Shown: positions 52,740 to 61,267 of the stretch, one piece after another
Position numbering within the stretch: the stretch's first letter is position 1
Layout: each line of letters begins with the position of its first letter
Assembly (NCBI GenBank): GCA_000824825.2
Contig: LM655202.1
Coordinates: 19,012-83,011, forward strand
DNA: 64,000 nucleotides
Direction of reading: 5' to 3'
Origin: Mesorhizobium sp. ORS 3324
Lineage (GTDB): Bacteria; Pseudomonadota; Alphaproteobacteria; Rhizobiales; Rhizobiaceae
The notes under the pieces: model-generated
Databases searched by the model: none
What the model was told of the DNA's origin: nothing
What the model saw: only the letters and a program-made list of their open reading frames with translations
Position numbers and translations under genes: made by a program

Positions 52740-53105
52740 ATGCAGAAGGCTTTGATGAAGTCGGCCGCGGCAGCGAGTGCTGCTGTGGCGCTTGTCTCCA
52801 GTGCGGCATGGGCGCAGGCGCCGTCGGACGTCGGAAGGTACGATTGGGGACCCCACATGATGTGGTGGGGCGGAGGTTGGTATGCCATGATTTTCGGTCC
52901 GCTGTTCATGATCCTCTTCTTCGCGGTGCTGGTGGCAGTCGCGGTCATTCTCGTCCGCGGGCTGGGTGGACCGTGGTCGGGACCAGTGTCGCCGCATCAC
53001 TCGGTCGCGAGCCGCGCACCGCTTGACATTCTTCGCGAGCGATTTGCGCGCGGCGAGATCGACAAGGAAGAGTTCGAGGAAAGGCGCCGCGTGCTCGGTG
53101 AATGA
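52740..53105 (+). CDS. SHOCT-domain membrane protein
   Basis: 121 residues from the ATG at 52740. A signal-like start (MKSAAAASAAVALVSSAAWA) is followed by a tryptophan-rich patch (WGPHMMWWGGGWYAM), one strong helix (FMILFFAVLVAVAVILVRGL) and a C-terminal SHOCT motif (DILRERFARGEIDKEEFEER). SHOCT segments are short helical pairs of unclear role, often at the ends of membrane proteins. It lies between two oppositely oriented units, under a variant box. Confidence 0.8.
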   Translation: MQKALMKSAAAASAAVALVSSAAWAQAPSDVGRYDWGPHMMWWGGGWYAMIFGPLFMILFFAVLVAVAVILVRGLGGPWSGPVSPHHSVASRAPLDILRERFARGEIDKEEFEERRRVLGE

Positions 53106-53180
53106 GCGGCGCCAGCGCCCAAGGCCATCGGCCGCCCCTTGAAGAAGCACGCCGGAGAAGCACGCCGGTCCGGAACGGGG

Positions 53181-54086
53181 CTAGGCTTCGAACCGGGTGC
53201 CCCGCCGGCCTTTGACGATCTCTACCGCGTCCTCGAGCCGCCCGATCGCCGACGGCTTGCCGGTAGCCCGGACGAATTCGATCGCGGCGCCGATCTTGGG
53301 GCCCATCGAGCCGGCCGGGAAATCGCGCTCCGACATCTCTGTTGCGCCGACTCTGCGAAGCGCCCGAGCGTCCGGCGTGCCGTAGCCGATATAGACCGCA
53401 TCGACATCGGTCAGCATGAGCAGCATGTCCGCCTTCAACTGACGCGCCAGAAGCGAGCTCGCCAGGTCCTTGTCGATGACGGCTTCGACGCCGATCATGC
53501 TGCCGTCGTCGCGGGCAACCACGGGGACACCGCCGCCGCCCGTGCAGATCACGACGACGTCGTGCTCGACAAGATAGGAGATCACGGACACTTCCAGGAT
53601 CTCGACAGGTCGCGGCGAGGGCACGACGCGGCGCCATTTGTCGCCGTCGGGTGCAACTGCCCAGCCACGCTCGCCCGCAAGGCTTCTGGCGGTCGCCTCG
53701 TCATAGACTGGACCTATTGGTTTCGTCGGATGCGCAAAGGCCGGATCGCGCGGGTCGACCTTCACCTGCGTCAGCAACGTCGCGAACAGCCTCTGGCTGG
53801 CAAGGTTGGCAAGCTCCTGCTCGATCATGTAGCCGATCATGCCGGCGCTCTCGGCGCCGAGAACGTCGAGCGGGAAGGCCCCTTCTTTCGATGCGGCGGC
53901 CGACTGGAGCGCAAGCAGGCCAACCTGCGGGCCGTTGCCATGCGTGACGACGAGCGAATGTCCCTCGCCGATGAGTGCTGCCAGAACGGACGCGGCGCGC
54001 TTGACGTTGCTGCGTTGGTTTTCGGCGGTCATCGGCTCGCCGCGCCGCAACAGCGCGTTGCCGCCGAGCGCGGCGACGATCAGCAT
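53181..54086 (-). CDS. arcC: Carbamate kinase
   Basis: 301 residues of the amino-acid kinase fold: ALGGNALLRRGEPMTAENQR at the N-terminus, VTHGNGPQVGLLALQ, and VVICTGGGGVPVV. It transfers the phosphate of carbamoyl phosphate to ADP, yielding ATP, ammonia and CO2, the energy-gaining step of the arginine deiminase pathway. It is last in arcD-arcA-arcB-arcC, one base after arcB. Confidence 0.93.
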   Translation of the reverse strand: MLIVAALGGNALLRRGEPMTAENQRSNVKRAASVLAALIGEGHSLVVTHGNGPQVGLLALQSAAASKEGAFPLDVLGAESAGMIGYMIEQELANLASQRLFATLLTQVKVDPRDPAFAHPTKPIGPVYDEATARSLAGERGWAVAPDGDKWRRVVPSPRPVEILEVSVISYLVEHDVVVICTGGGGVPVVARDDGSMIGVEAVIDKDLASSLLARQLKADMLLMLTDVDAVYIGYGTPDARALRRVGATEMSERDFPAGSMGPKIGAAIEFVRATGKPSAIGRLEDAVEIVKGRRGTRFEA

Positions 54087-54087
54087 C

Positions 54088-55089
54088 TCAGTTGCCGATC
54101 GTGGCGACGAGCAGCGCCTTGATCGTGTGCATGCGGTTCTCCGCCTGGTCGAAGACGATCGAGGCGCCCGACTCGAAGACCTCGTCGGATACCTCCATGC
54201 AGTCGATCCCGTATTCGCGCGCGATGTAGGCGCCGACTTCGGTCTCGGTATCGTGGAACGCCGGCAGGCAATGCATGAATTTCACGTGCGGATTGCCGCT
54301 GGCCGACATCACCTCCCGCGTCACCCGATAGGGCGTCAGCTGGCGAATGCGCTCCGGCCAGCCGGACTTGTCCTCGCCCATGGAGAGCCAGACATCCGTA
54401 TAGATGAAGTCGGCACCCGCAACGCAGCTCCTCACGTCCTCGTCCAGCCCGAAGCGGCCGCCGCTGTGTTCTGCCAGCGATCTCACATGCGCGCAAAATT
54501 CCTCGTCCGGCCAGAGCTCTTTCGGCGAGGCGATGCGCATGTCGATGCCGACCTTGGCGGCGCCTACGGCCAGGGACTGGGCGACATTGTCCCGTCCCTC
54601 GCCGACGAAGGCGACCGTCATGTCGGAAAGATGCTTGTGCGTGAATTCGCGCATGGTCATGAAATCGGCGAGGATCTGCGTCGGATGCGCCTCGTCTGTC
54701 AGGCCGTTATAGACAGGCACGCCGGCATGCGCGGCGAGCAGTTCGGCCTGATGCTGCGCAAAGCCGCGATATTCGATCGCGTCATACATCCGTCCAAGCA
54801 CGCGCGCGGTATCCTTCATGGACTCCTTGTGTCCGATATGGCTGCCGGTCGGGCCGAAATAGGTGACGTGGGCGCCCTGATCGTAGGCGGCCACTTCGAA
54901 CCCCGTCCGCGTGCGCGTCGAATCCTTTTCGAAGATCAGCGCGATGTTCTTGCGGACGAGGCGCGGTATCTCATGCCCGGCCTGCTTGGCTGCCTTGAGA
55001 TCGGCGGCCAGCTTCAGGAGGAAGCGGATCTCTTCGGCCGAGAGATCGTCCAGCGAAAGCACCGAGCGGCCATGCAGGTTGATCGACAT
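54088..55089 (-). CDS. arcB: Ornithine carbamoyltransferase, catabolic
   Basis: 333 residues with the carbamoyl-phosphate loop STRTRTGFEVAA, the ornithine site DVWLSMGE and HCLPAFHDTETEVG. The length and DEVFESGAS are typical of catabolic (ArcB) rather than biosynthetic (ArgF) enzymes. It phosphorolyses citrulline to ornithine and carbamoyl phosphate. It starts 12 bp after the arcA stop, with AAAGGA upstream. Confidence 0.92.
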   Translation of the reverse strand: MSINLHGRSVLSLDDLSAEEIRFLLKLAADLKAAKQAGHEIPRLVRKNIALIFEKDSTRTRTGFEVAAYDQGAHVTYFGPTGSHIGHKESMKDTARVLGRMYDAIEYRGFAQHQAELLAAHAGVPVYNGLTDEAHPTQILADFMTMREFTHKHLSDMTVAFVGEGRDNVAQSLAVGAAKVGIDMRIASPKELWPDEEFCAHVRSLAEHSGGRFGLDEDVRSCVAGADFIYTDVWLSMGEDKSGWPERIRQLTPYRVTREVMSASGNPHVKFMHCLPAFHDTETEVGAYIAREYGIDCMEVSDEVFESGASIVFDQAENRMHTIKALLVATIGN

Positions 55090-55101
55090 TTGGGGGTCCT
55101 T

Positions 55102-56316
55102 TCAGAGCGGCTCGCGGGCGATGGGGCAGGTCATGCAATGGCCGCCGCCGCGGCCGCGGCTGAGCTCGGCGCCCTCGACGGTGATCACCTCGACGCCCGC
55201 GCGGCGCAGAAGCGTGTTGGTGTAGACGTTGCGGTCGTAGCCGATGACGACGCCCGGCTCGACCGCGACGACGTTGTTGCCGTCGTCCCATTGCTCGCGC
55301 TCTGCCTCGTAGCGGTCGCCGCCGGTGGCGATGATCCGCAGCGATTTCAGCCCGAGCGCCTCCGCGACGACCGTGGTGAAGGAAGCATTTTCTTCCCTGA
55401 CCTCGACCGCCGCATCGCCGTCGCCGGGCCGGATCGAGAAACTGCGCAGCCGTTCGACCACGGGCGGATACATGGTGGCAAGGTCCCGGTCGCAGAGGGT
55501 GAAGACGGTGTCGAGATGCATGAAGGAACGGTCGCGCGGCATCAGCGCGGCGATCACCCGCGTGGCCTCTCCGGAGGCGAACAGGCTTCGGGCAAGGTCG
55601 CCGACCGCCTGCGGCGTGGTGCGTTCGCCCATGCCGACCAGAACGACGCCGCCGCCGACCGGCATGACGTCCCCGCCTTCCAGGCTGACACCCGTTCCAG
55701 CCGCGGGCGATACGAATTGAATGCCGCTGTCGCGAAACCGCGGATGGAAGCGGTACACGGCCTCGACATTGGCCGCCTCGGGTCGCCTGGCGGGCCAATA
55801 CATGGCGTTGACCGAAACCGAGCGGTAGATCCAGCAGGAACTGTCGCGGGTGAAGAGCTGGTTCGGCAGCGGCGGCAGCACGAAGTCCTGCGGCGCGAGC
55901 GTCCTTCCGGTCAATCCCTTGGGTTCGAACGGAAGTTCGGCGCGGGCAATGCCGCCGACAAGACGGCTTGCCAGCAGGTCGGCCGGCATCTCGTTCAGCC
56001 AACCCCGCATCTCGTCGACCATGTCCAGCCCGACGACGCCGGCATGCACGCGGCGATCGAGAAGCCAGTCGCGTGCCTTGCCGGTGGCCATGGTCTCCGC
56101 GAGGAGCTCGCCGAACGAGTGAACCGTCACGCCGCGTTCGCGCAAGGCGTCGACGAAGATGTCGTGTTCCTGGCGCGCTCGTTTCACCCACAGCACGTCA
56201 TCGAACAGCAGCGCCTTGCAATTCTCCGGCGTCAGCCTGCGCAGGCTTAGATCCGGCCTGTGGACCACCACCTCGCGCAGGCGACCGACTTCCGAATGGA
56301 CCCCTAGATCTGCCAT
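55102..56316 (-). CDS. arcA: Arginine deiminase
   Basis: 404 residues from the ATG at 56316; the frame runs on to 56532 inside arcD and is rejected. Catalytic segments are intact: LFTRDSSCW, FMHLDTVFTLCD, and the nucleophile Cys394 in RGGGHCMTCPIAREPL. It turns arginine into citrulline and ammonia. With ArcB and ArcC it gives ATP without oxygen and raises pH. The operon is headed by the antiporter gene, whose upstream region holds FNR-type boxes. Confidence 0.94.
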   Translation of the reverse strand: MADLGVHSEVGRLREVVVHRPDLSLRRLTPENCKALLFDDVLWVKRARQEHDIFVDALRERGVTVHSFGELLAETMATGKARDWLLDRRVHAGVVGLDMVDEMRGWLNEMPADLLASRLVGGIARAELPFEPKGLTGRTLAPQDFVLPPLPNQLFTRDSSCWIYRSVSVNAMYWPARRPEAANVEAVYRFHPRFRDSGIQFVSPAAGTGVSLEGGDVMPVGGGVVLVGMGERTTPQAVGDLARSLFASGEATRVIAALMPRDRSFMHLDTVFTLCDRDLATMYPPVVERLRSFSIRPGDGDAAVEVREENASFTTVVAEALGLKSLRIIATGGDRYEAEREQWDDGNNVVAVEPGVVIGYDRNVYTNTLLRRAGVEVITVEGAELSRGRGGGHCMTCPIAREPL

Positions 56317-56327
56317 GGGAACCACTC

Positions 56328-57794
56328 TCAAAGCGCGCTGACCGCGCCGGTCCACATCTCGTAGACGGCGAGGATCGCGACGGCGACAAGGGCGACCGCA
56401 ATGGCGGCCTCCACGGGATGGAAGACGCGCTGATTGGCTTCGCGACGGGCCCAGACATAGAAGATAATGCCCGGTGCATAGAGGATCGCGCACATGAACA
56501 GATACGCGGGTCCGGCCGCATAGACGAGCCACAGTCCATAGATCGTCGCCAGCACACCGGCAATGAGCGGTCCGGCGCGTTGTTCGCCGCTCTTATAGCT
56601 TTCCCCGGTCAGCGCCAGCTTGGCGGCGAAGGCTCCGGAAAAGATGTAAGGCACGAGGATGGCTGCCGAGGCGATGTAGAAGAGCGCCTGGTAGGTGCTC
56701 TGCGCGAACAGCGTGATCACCAGGAAGGCCTGGACGAGCAGGTTGGTGATGAGCAGCGAGGTCAAGGGAACGCCGCGCTCGCTCTCCCGGCCGAAGAACT
56801 TCGGCATCGTCCCGTCCTTGCCGGCGACATGCGGAACCTCCGCGGCGAGCAGCGTCCAGCTCAAGAAGGCGCCGATGACCGAGACGACGAGCGCAAGGTT
56901 GATGAGCACGGCGCCCCAGGGCCCGACAACCGCTTCCAGCACGCCCGCCATCGACGGGTTCTTGAGGGCGGCAAGTTCGGGTTGACTCAGGATGCCGAGC
57001 GAAAGCAGCGAGACCAGCGCATAGAGCGCGAGGCAGGTGAAGAAACCGAGCACCGTCGCGGTGGCGATGTCCTTGCGGCGCTCTGCCCGGGCAGAGAATA
57101 CGCTGGCGCCCTCGATGCCGATGAAGACCCACAACGTCACCAGCATCGTGCTCCTGACCTGGGCGGCGATGGTGCCCAAAGAGGTATTGCCGAGCCCCGT
57201 GAAATCGAGTGTCCAGACATTGAGCTTGAAGGCGACGGCGACGACACCGACGAAGAGGATGACCGGAGCAATCTTGGCCACGGTCACGATGGTGTTGACG
57301 ATCGCGGCCTGGCGAATGCCGGCAAGAATGAGGACGTGGATGATCCACAACAGGATCGATGCGCCGAGCACCGCCTGCCAGGTATTCCCGTCACCGAAAG
57401 CAGGGAAGAAGTAGGACAGCGCGCTGAAGACGATCACGGCGTAGGAGACGTTGCCGACCCAAGCGCTGATCCAGTAGCCCCAAGCGCTGTTGAACCCGAC
57501 GAAGGGGCCGAACCCTGCCTTGGCATAGGCATAGGGGCCGGCATCGAGCTCGGGCCGGCGCACCGCCAGCGACTGATAGACGAATACCAGCGCCAGCATG
57601 CCGACGGCGGTGATCGCCCAGCCGATCAGGATCGACAGCGGACCGGCGCCGGCCGCCATGTTCTGGGGCAGGCTGAACACGCCCGAGCCCACCATCGAGC
57701 CGATCACGAGCGCCGTCAGCGACCCCAGTCGCAGCTTCGCCGACGCCGTGGCCGCGGCTTCCCGGATTGGGATATTAATTTCTGTCGTGGACAT
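56328..57794 (-). CDS. arcD: Arginine/ornithine antiporter, APC family
   Basis: 488 residues with 12 to 13 hydrophobic segments. It begins with the APC hallmark SLTALVIGSMVGSGVFSLPQ and has GYWISAWVGNVSYAVIVFSA and TLWVFIGIEGASVFSARAERR, as in the basic amino-acid/polyamine antiporters next to arcA. It would exchange outside arginine for inside ornithine. First gene of the arc operon, with a FNR-type box at the usual distance. Confidence 0.9.
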   Translation of the reverse strand: MSTTEINIPIREAAATASAKLRLGSLTALVIGSMVGSGVFSLPQNMAAGAGPLSILIGWAITAVGMLALVFVYQSLAVRRPELDAGPYAYAKAGFGPFVGFNSAWGYWISAWVGNVSYAVIVFSALSYFFPAFGDGNTWQAVLGASILLWIIHVLILAGIRQAAIVNTIVTVAKIAPVILFVGVVAVAFKLNVWTLDFTGLGNTSLGTIAAQVRSTMLVTLWVFIGIEGASVFSARAERRKDIATATVLGFFTCLALYALVSLLSLGILSQPELAALKNPSMAGVLEAVVGPWGAVLINLALVVSVIGAFLSWTLLAAEVPHVAGKDGTMPKFFGRESERGVPLTSLLITNLLVQAFLVITLFAQSTYQALFYIASAAILVPYIFSGAFAAKLALTGESYKSGEQRAGPLIAGVLATIYGLWLVYAAGPAYLFMCAILYAPGIIFYVWARREANQRVFHPVEAAIAVALVAVAILAVYEMWTGAVSAL

Positions 57795-57852
57795 GATGTC
57801 CTCCCGAATTGAGAACGGTGGGAGGATTCAACAGGAAACAGGCCTGTCAGCT

Positions 57853-57866
57853 TTGACGCCGGTCAA
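57853..57866 (-). promoter_or_regulatory. FNR/FixK-type box upstream of arcDABC
   Basis: TTGACGCCGGTCAA; the centre is about 65 bp before the arcD start. It is the right-hand end of the box cluster together with the next one. Confidence 0.7.
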
Positions 57867-57987
57867 AAGCCGCGCTGGCAAATAGCCGGGGACAGACGTC
57901 CGATCACGTTGGCATCAGCGCCGTCGGCACTGCGTGTTTTGCCGTCGAGATCGAACGCCGGGCCAGGCGCCGAGCGCCGAAGCATCC

Positions 57988-58001
57988 TTGAGCTACATCA
58001 A
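57988..58001. promoter_or_regulatory. Distal FNR/FixK-type box
   Basis: TTGAGCTACATCAA, 200 bp before arcD. It may add to arc control or be left from a lost gene; no intact gene lies at box distance on the other side. Confidence 0.4.
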
Positions 58002-58076
58002 AGGATACTCGTGTGCATCTTGCAGGATGCTACGGCTATCTTGAGTTACGAGAAATAATTCCTACCTGAAATACGC

Positions 58077-58368
58077 TCACGTCCTCCCAATTCGTGGGCG
58101 AACGATGGGTTGCACTCCCTGATCCATCGTGTGCTGAGTCCGCTTGCACTCCTCCGGCAGCGGGCTCCCTTTTAGAGCCTGGCCTGGGACTTCCAGCGAC
58201 GCCCGGAGCAGATGCTCCGCCCGGTTTTCCGGATAGACGAAGATCTGGATCACGGACACGATGCCAAAGCAGCATCAGCGCGGCGAGGCGTGAGAACAGT
58301 CCGAAGAAGATCAGAAGAGCGGGATGGTCGTACCTGGACCTTGTTCCTGCAGCACCGTTACACGTCAA
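58077..58368 (-). pseudogene. Remnant of a DoxX-family membrane protein gene
   Basis: On the minus strand one frame reads LLIFFGLFSRLAALMLLW and then breaks; a second frame continues with SVIQIFVYPENRAEHLLRAS. Together they follow the DoxX pattern (GLFTRLAAL...VIQIFVYPxxWPxHL). A one- or two-base shift separates them near 58265, the N-terminal helices are missing, and the end degrades into noise. It is dead. Confidence 0.65.
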
Positions 58369-58386
58369 GAACGAGCAGCCTGCCGG

Positions 58387-59370
58387 TTAAACGCCAACCA
58401 CCAGCGCCCCGCCGGTGAGGCCCGCGCCGGCGGCGGCCAGCAGCAGCTTCTCCCCCGACGCAAAGGGATTGGTGCCGTGGGCGATCGACAGCGACAGCGG
58501 GATCGTCGCGGCCGACGAGTTGCCGTAGTCGGCAATGGTCTTGACGATGCGGTCATCCGCGATGCCAAGCGACTTGCCGACGGCGTTGAAGATGCGGGCA
58601 TTCGCCTGGTGCGGCACGAAACGGGCGACATCCGGCGCCGAAAGGCCGGCCGCCGCCAGCGCCTCGCTTGCACAGCGGCTCATCATCTCCACAGCCTTGA
58701 CGAAGACCTCGCGGCCGTTCGCGATGGTCATGCGGGTTTCGGCGATGTCGATCTCTTCCGAGAAGGGGCGGTTGCTGCCGCCTGCCGGGATGTGGATCAG
58801 GCCATAAGCCGAGCCGTCCGAGGCAAAAGAGGAGCCGAGGATGCCGTGGCCGGGATCGCTTGACGGGGCGAGCACCACCGCGCCGGCGGCATCGGCGAAC
58901 AGCACGGCGCTCGCGCGCTCGGCCGGATTGATCCGACGGCTCAGTATGTTGGCCGCGATGACGATGGCCGGCTTGTTGGAGAGCCGCACGAAGCCGTCGG
59001 CGAAGGTCATGGCGTAGATGAACCCTGCACAGGCACCCGCCAGGTCGACCCCGCCGGCCCTTTCGAGGCCGAGCCTGTGCGCCACCAGCGGCGCGCTCGG
59101 CGGCAGCAGGTGGTCCGGCGTCGACGTGGCCAGCAGCAGCAGGCCGATCTCCTTGCTGTCGATCCCGGATGCTTTGAGCGCCACGTCGCCCGCCTTTGTC
59201 GCCAGCCCCGAAAGCGTGTCGCCGGGCTCCGCCCAGAAGCGCGAGCGGATGCCCGTGCGCCCCTCGATCCAACCTGCCTCCAGCCCGAGGCTTGCCTCGA
59301 TCTCGGCATTGCCGACCCTGCGCGCCGGCACATGATGGCCAAGGCCGATGATGCGCGCCGTGCGGTTCAT
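58387..59370 (-). CDS. bioZ: BioZ, 3-oxoacyl-ACP synthase III-like enzyme of biotin synthesis
   Basis: 327 residues of the KAS III (FabH) fold. The catalytic cysteine is in DLAGACAGFIYAMTFAD, with the histidine in FVPHQANARIFNAVGK and the asparagine in DYGNSSAATIPLS. In rhizobia BioZ makes the pimeloyl-type precursor by condensing an acyl-CoA (glutaryl-CoA in Agrobacterium) with malonyl-ACP, replacing BioC/BioH. It is last in the bio operon and overlaps the bioA stop as ATGA, which settles BioZ over housekeeping FabH. Confidence 0.9.
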   Translation of the reverse strand: MNRTARIIGLGHHVPARRVGNAEIEASLGLEAGWIEGRTGIRSRFWAEPGDTLSGLATKAGDVALKASGIDSKEIGLLLLATSTPDHLLPPSAPLVAHRLGLERAGGVDLAGACAGFIYAMTFADGFVRLSNKPAIVIAANILSRRINPAERASAVLFADAAGAVVLAPSSDPGHGILGSSFASDGSAYGLIHIPAGGSNRPFSEEIDIAETRMTIANGREVFVKAVEMMSRCASEALAAAGLSAPDVARFVPHQANARIFNAVGKSLGIADDRIVKTIADYGNSSAATIPLSLSIAHGTNPFASGEKLLLAAAGAGLTGGALVVGV

Positions 59371-60632
59371 TCCTTGTCGCCCGCAAGGCTGGCTGCCTCG
59401 TCGATAGCGTCATAAAGCCGGTCGAGCTCGTCGGACGTCACGCAATAGGGCGGCAGCACGTAGATGACGTTGCCGAGCGGTCTCACCAGCAATCCGCGCT
59501 CGAGGAAGAAGGCGCGCAGCCTTGGCCCGACCTCGGCGAGATAGCCTGCCTTGCCGACGCGAAGGTCGAGCGCGGCGATAGTGCCGGCCGTGCGTACATT
59601 CTCGAAACGCGGATCCTGGCTGAACCGGGCAATCTTTTCCGCTTGCATCCGCGACAGCGCAGCCACGCGTTCCGCCACAGGCTCGTCCTTCCAGATGCCG
59701 ACATTCGCGAGCGCCGCCGCGCAGGCGATCGGGTTTGCCGTGTAGGAGCTCGAATGAAAGAAGGTCATGGACCGATCCGTTGAGTAATGCGCGCGGAAGA
59801 TCGCCTCGGTGGCGAGCGTCGCCGCAAGCGGCAGCGAGCCGCCCGTCAGCCCCTTGGACGTGCACAATATGTCGGGCGCGATCGCCGCCTGTTCGCAGGC
59901 GAAGATCGTGCCGGTGCGGCCCCAGCCGGTCATGACCTCGTCGGCGATGAGAAGTGTTTCGGAGCGCTCGGCGATGCGCTTGAGTTCGGCGAGAACTGAA
60001 GCCGGATAGATCAGCATGCCGCCGGCGCCGAGCACCAGCGGCTCGACGATCAGCGCGGCAACCTGGCGGTCGCGCGCAAGCCGCTCGAAGGCGTCGAGCG
60101 TCTTCTGCTCCTGGCCTGGGGCAGGGAAGGGGATGGTGTCGACCTCGAACAGCAGCGGCTCGTAGGCGGCGTTGAAGACGCCGCGCGCGCCGACGCTCAT
60201 CGTGCCGATGGTGTCGCCGTGATAGCTGTGCTCCATGACGACGATGCGCGAGCGCGGGAAGCCATTGTTGCGGTGAAAGCCGAGCGCCATTTTCAGCGCC
60301 ACCTCGACGCTGGTCGAGCCGCTGTCGGAGAAGAACACCCACTCGAGACCCGTCGGCGCCATGTCGACCAGCGCCGACGCCAATTGCTCGGCCGGCTCGT
60401 GGCTGAGGCCGGCAAAGATCACCTGGTCGAGCGTCTCGGTCGCGTCGCGGATCGCCGCCATGATCTTCGGGTGACGATGGCCGTGGGTGATCACCCACCA
60501 GGAGGAGATCGCATCGAGGATATGCTTGCCGTCGCGTGTCTCGACATAGGCACCGTCGGTGCGCAGTATCGTCGGTGGCGCCGGCTCGGTGGCATGCTGG
60601 GTGAAGGGATGCCAGACGGCGGAGCGGCTCAA
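59367..60632 (-). CDS. bioA: Adenosylmethionine-8-amino-7-oxononanoate transaminase
   Basis: 421 residues from a TTG at 60632 that overlaps the bioD stop (ATTGA) and follows GGAGG by nine bases. No ATG start fits, and the long open frame to 61331 is the complement of bioD and rejected. It is a class III aminotransferase: WHPFTQHATEP at the N-terminus is a BioA mark, with SSWWVITHGH, LLIADEVMTGWGRTGTIFAC for PLP and the lysine in CTSKGLTGGSLP. It makes 7,8-diaminopelargonate. Confidence 0.93.
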   Translation of the reverse strand: MSRSAVWHPFTQHATEPAPPTILRTDGAYVETRDGKHILDAISSWWVITHGHRHPKIMAAIRDATETLDQVIFAGLSHEPAEQLASALVDMAPTGLEWVFFSDSGSTSVEVALKMALGFHRNNGFPRSRIVVMEHSYHGDTIGTMSVGARGVFNAAYEPLLFEVDTIPFPAPGQEQKTLDAFERLARDRQVAALIVEPLVLGAGGMLIYPASVLAELKRIAERSETLLIADEVMTGWGRTGTIFACEQAAIAPDILCTSKGLTGGSLPLAATLATEAIFRAHYSTDRSMTFFHSSSYTANPIACAAALANVGIWKDEPVAERVAALSRMQAEKIARFSQDPRFENVRTAGTIAALDLRVGKAGYLAEVGPRLRAFFLERGLLVRPLGNVIYVLPPYCVTSDELDRLYDAIDEAASLAGDKE

Positions 60633-61267
60633 TGTGGGGCCTCCATGAAGTCGGCGACGTTGAACGAAGTCCGCATGGCTTCGGAAAGCGCTGCGGGCGT
60701 CAGTGGGTCGAGGCGCGGCAGACGACCGAGCACGCGCACCTTGCCCATTTCGCCGATCGTCCTTTGCGTGTCGGCCATCTCGTCGCCGATGAACGCGATG
60801 CCGAGCAATGGAATGGAGCGGGCACGCAGAGCCTCGAGCGAAAGCAAGGTGTGGTTGATGGTGCCGAGCGCCGTGCGCGCACAAAGAATGAGCGGCAGTT
60901 GCCAGTCCCGGAAGATATCGATGAACTTCGTCTGCCGATTGAGCGGCACCATCAGTCCGCCGGCCCCTTCGATGATGAGCGGACCAGGCAACTTCGGCAG
61001 CGAGAGCTTTGCCGCCTCGATCGCGACGCCATCGATTTCGGCCGACCGATGCGGCGACAGAGGCGTCTTCAGACGGTACACTTCCGGCAGGACGCGCCCT
61101 GGAGGTAGGCCAGAAAGCCGGGCAACGATCTCGCTGTCGGTCTCCTCGTCGAGGCCCGATTGCACCGGCTTCCAATAGAAGCCATCGAGCAGGCTCGCGA
61201 GACCGGCCGAAAACACCGTCTTGCCGATCCCGGTGTCGGTGCCGGTCACGATGAAGCGTGCCGTCAT
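60629..61267 (-). CDS. bioD: Dethiobiotin synthetase
   Basis: 212 residues from the ATG at 61267, which overlaps the bioF stop as ATGA. P-loop GTDTGIGKT, KPVQSGLD and EGAGGLMVPLN are diagnostic. It closes the ureido ring of dethiobiotin with CO2 and ATP. Fully coupled to bioF before it and bioA after it. Confidence 0.94.
   Translation of the reverse strand: MTARFIVTGTDTGIGKTVFSAGLASLLDGFYWKPVQSGLDEETDSEIVARLSGLPPGRVLPEVYRLKTPLSPHRSAEIDGVAIEAAKLSLPKLPGPLIIEGAGGLMVPLNRQTKFIDIFRDWQLPLILCARTALGTINHTLLSLEALRARSIPLLGIAFIGDEMADTQRTIGEMGKVRVLGRLPRLDPLTPAALSEAMRTSFNVADFMEAPH

Noticed and set aside
53839..56250. Plus-strand open frame of 803 codons
   Set aside because: Antisense across arcC, arcB and arcA, all with intact active sites.
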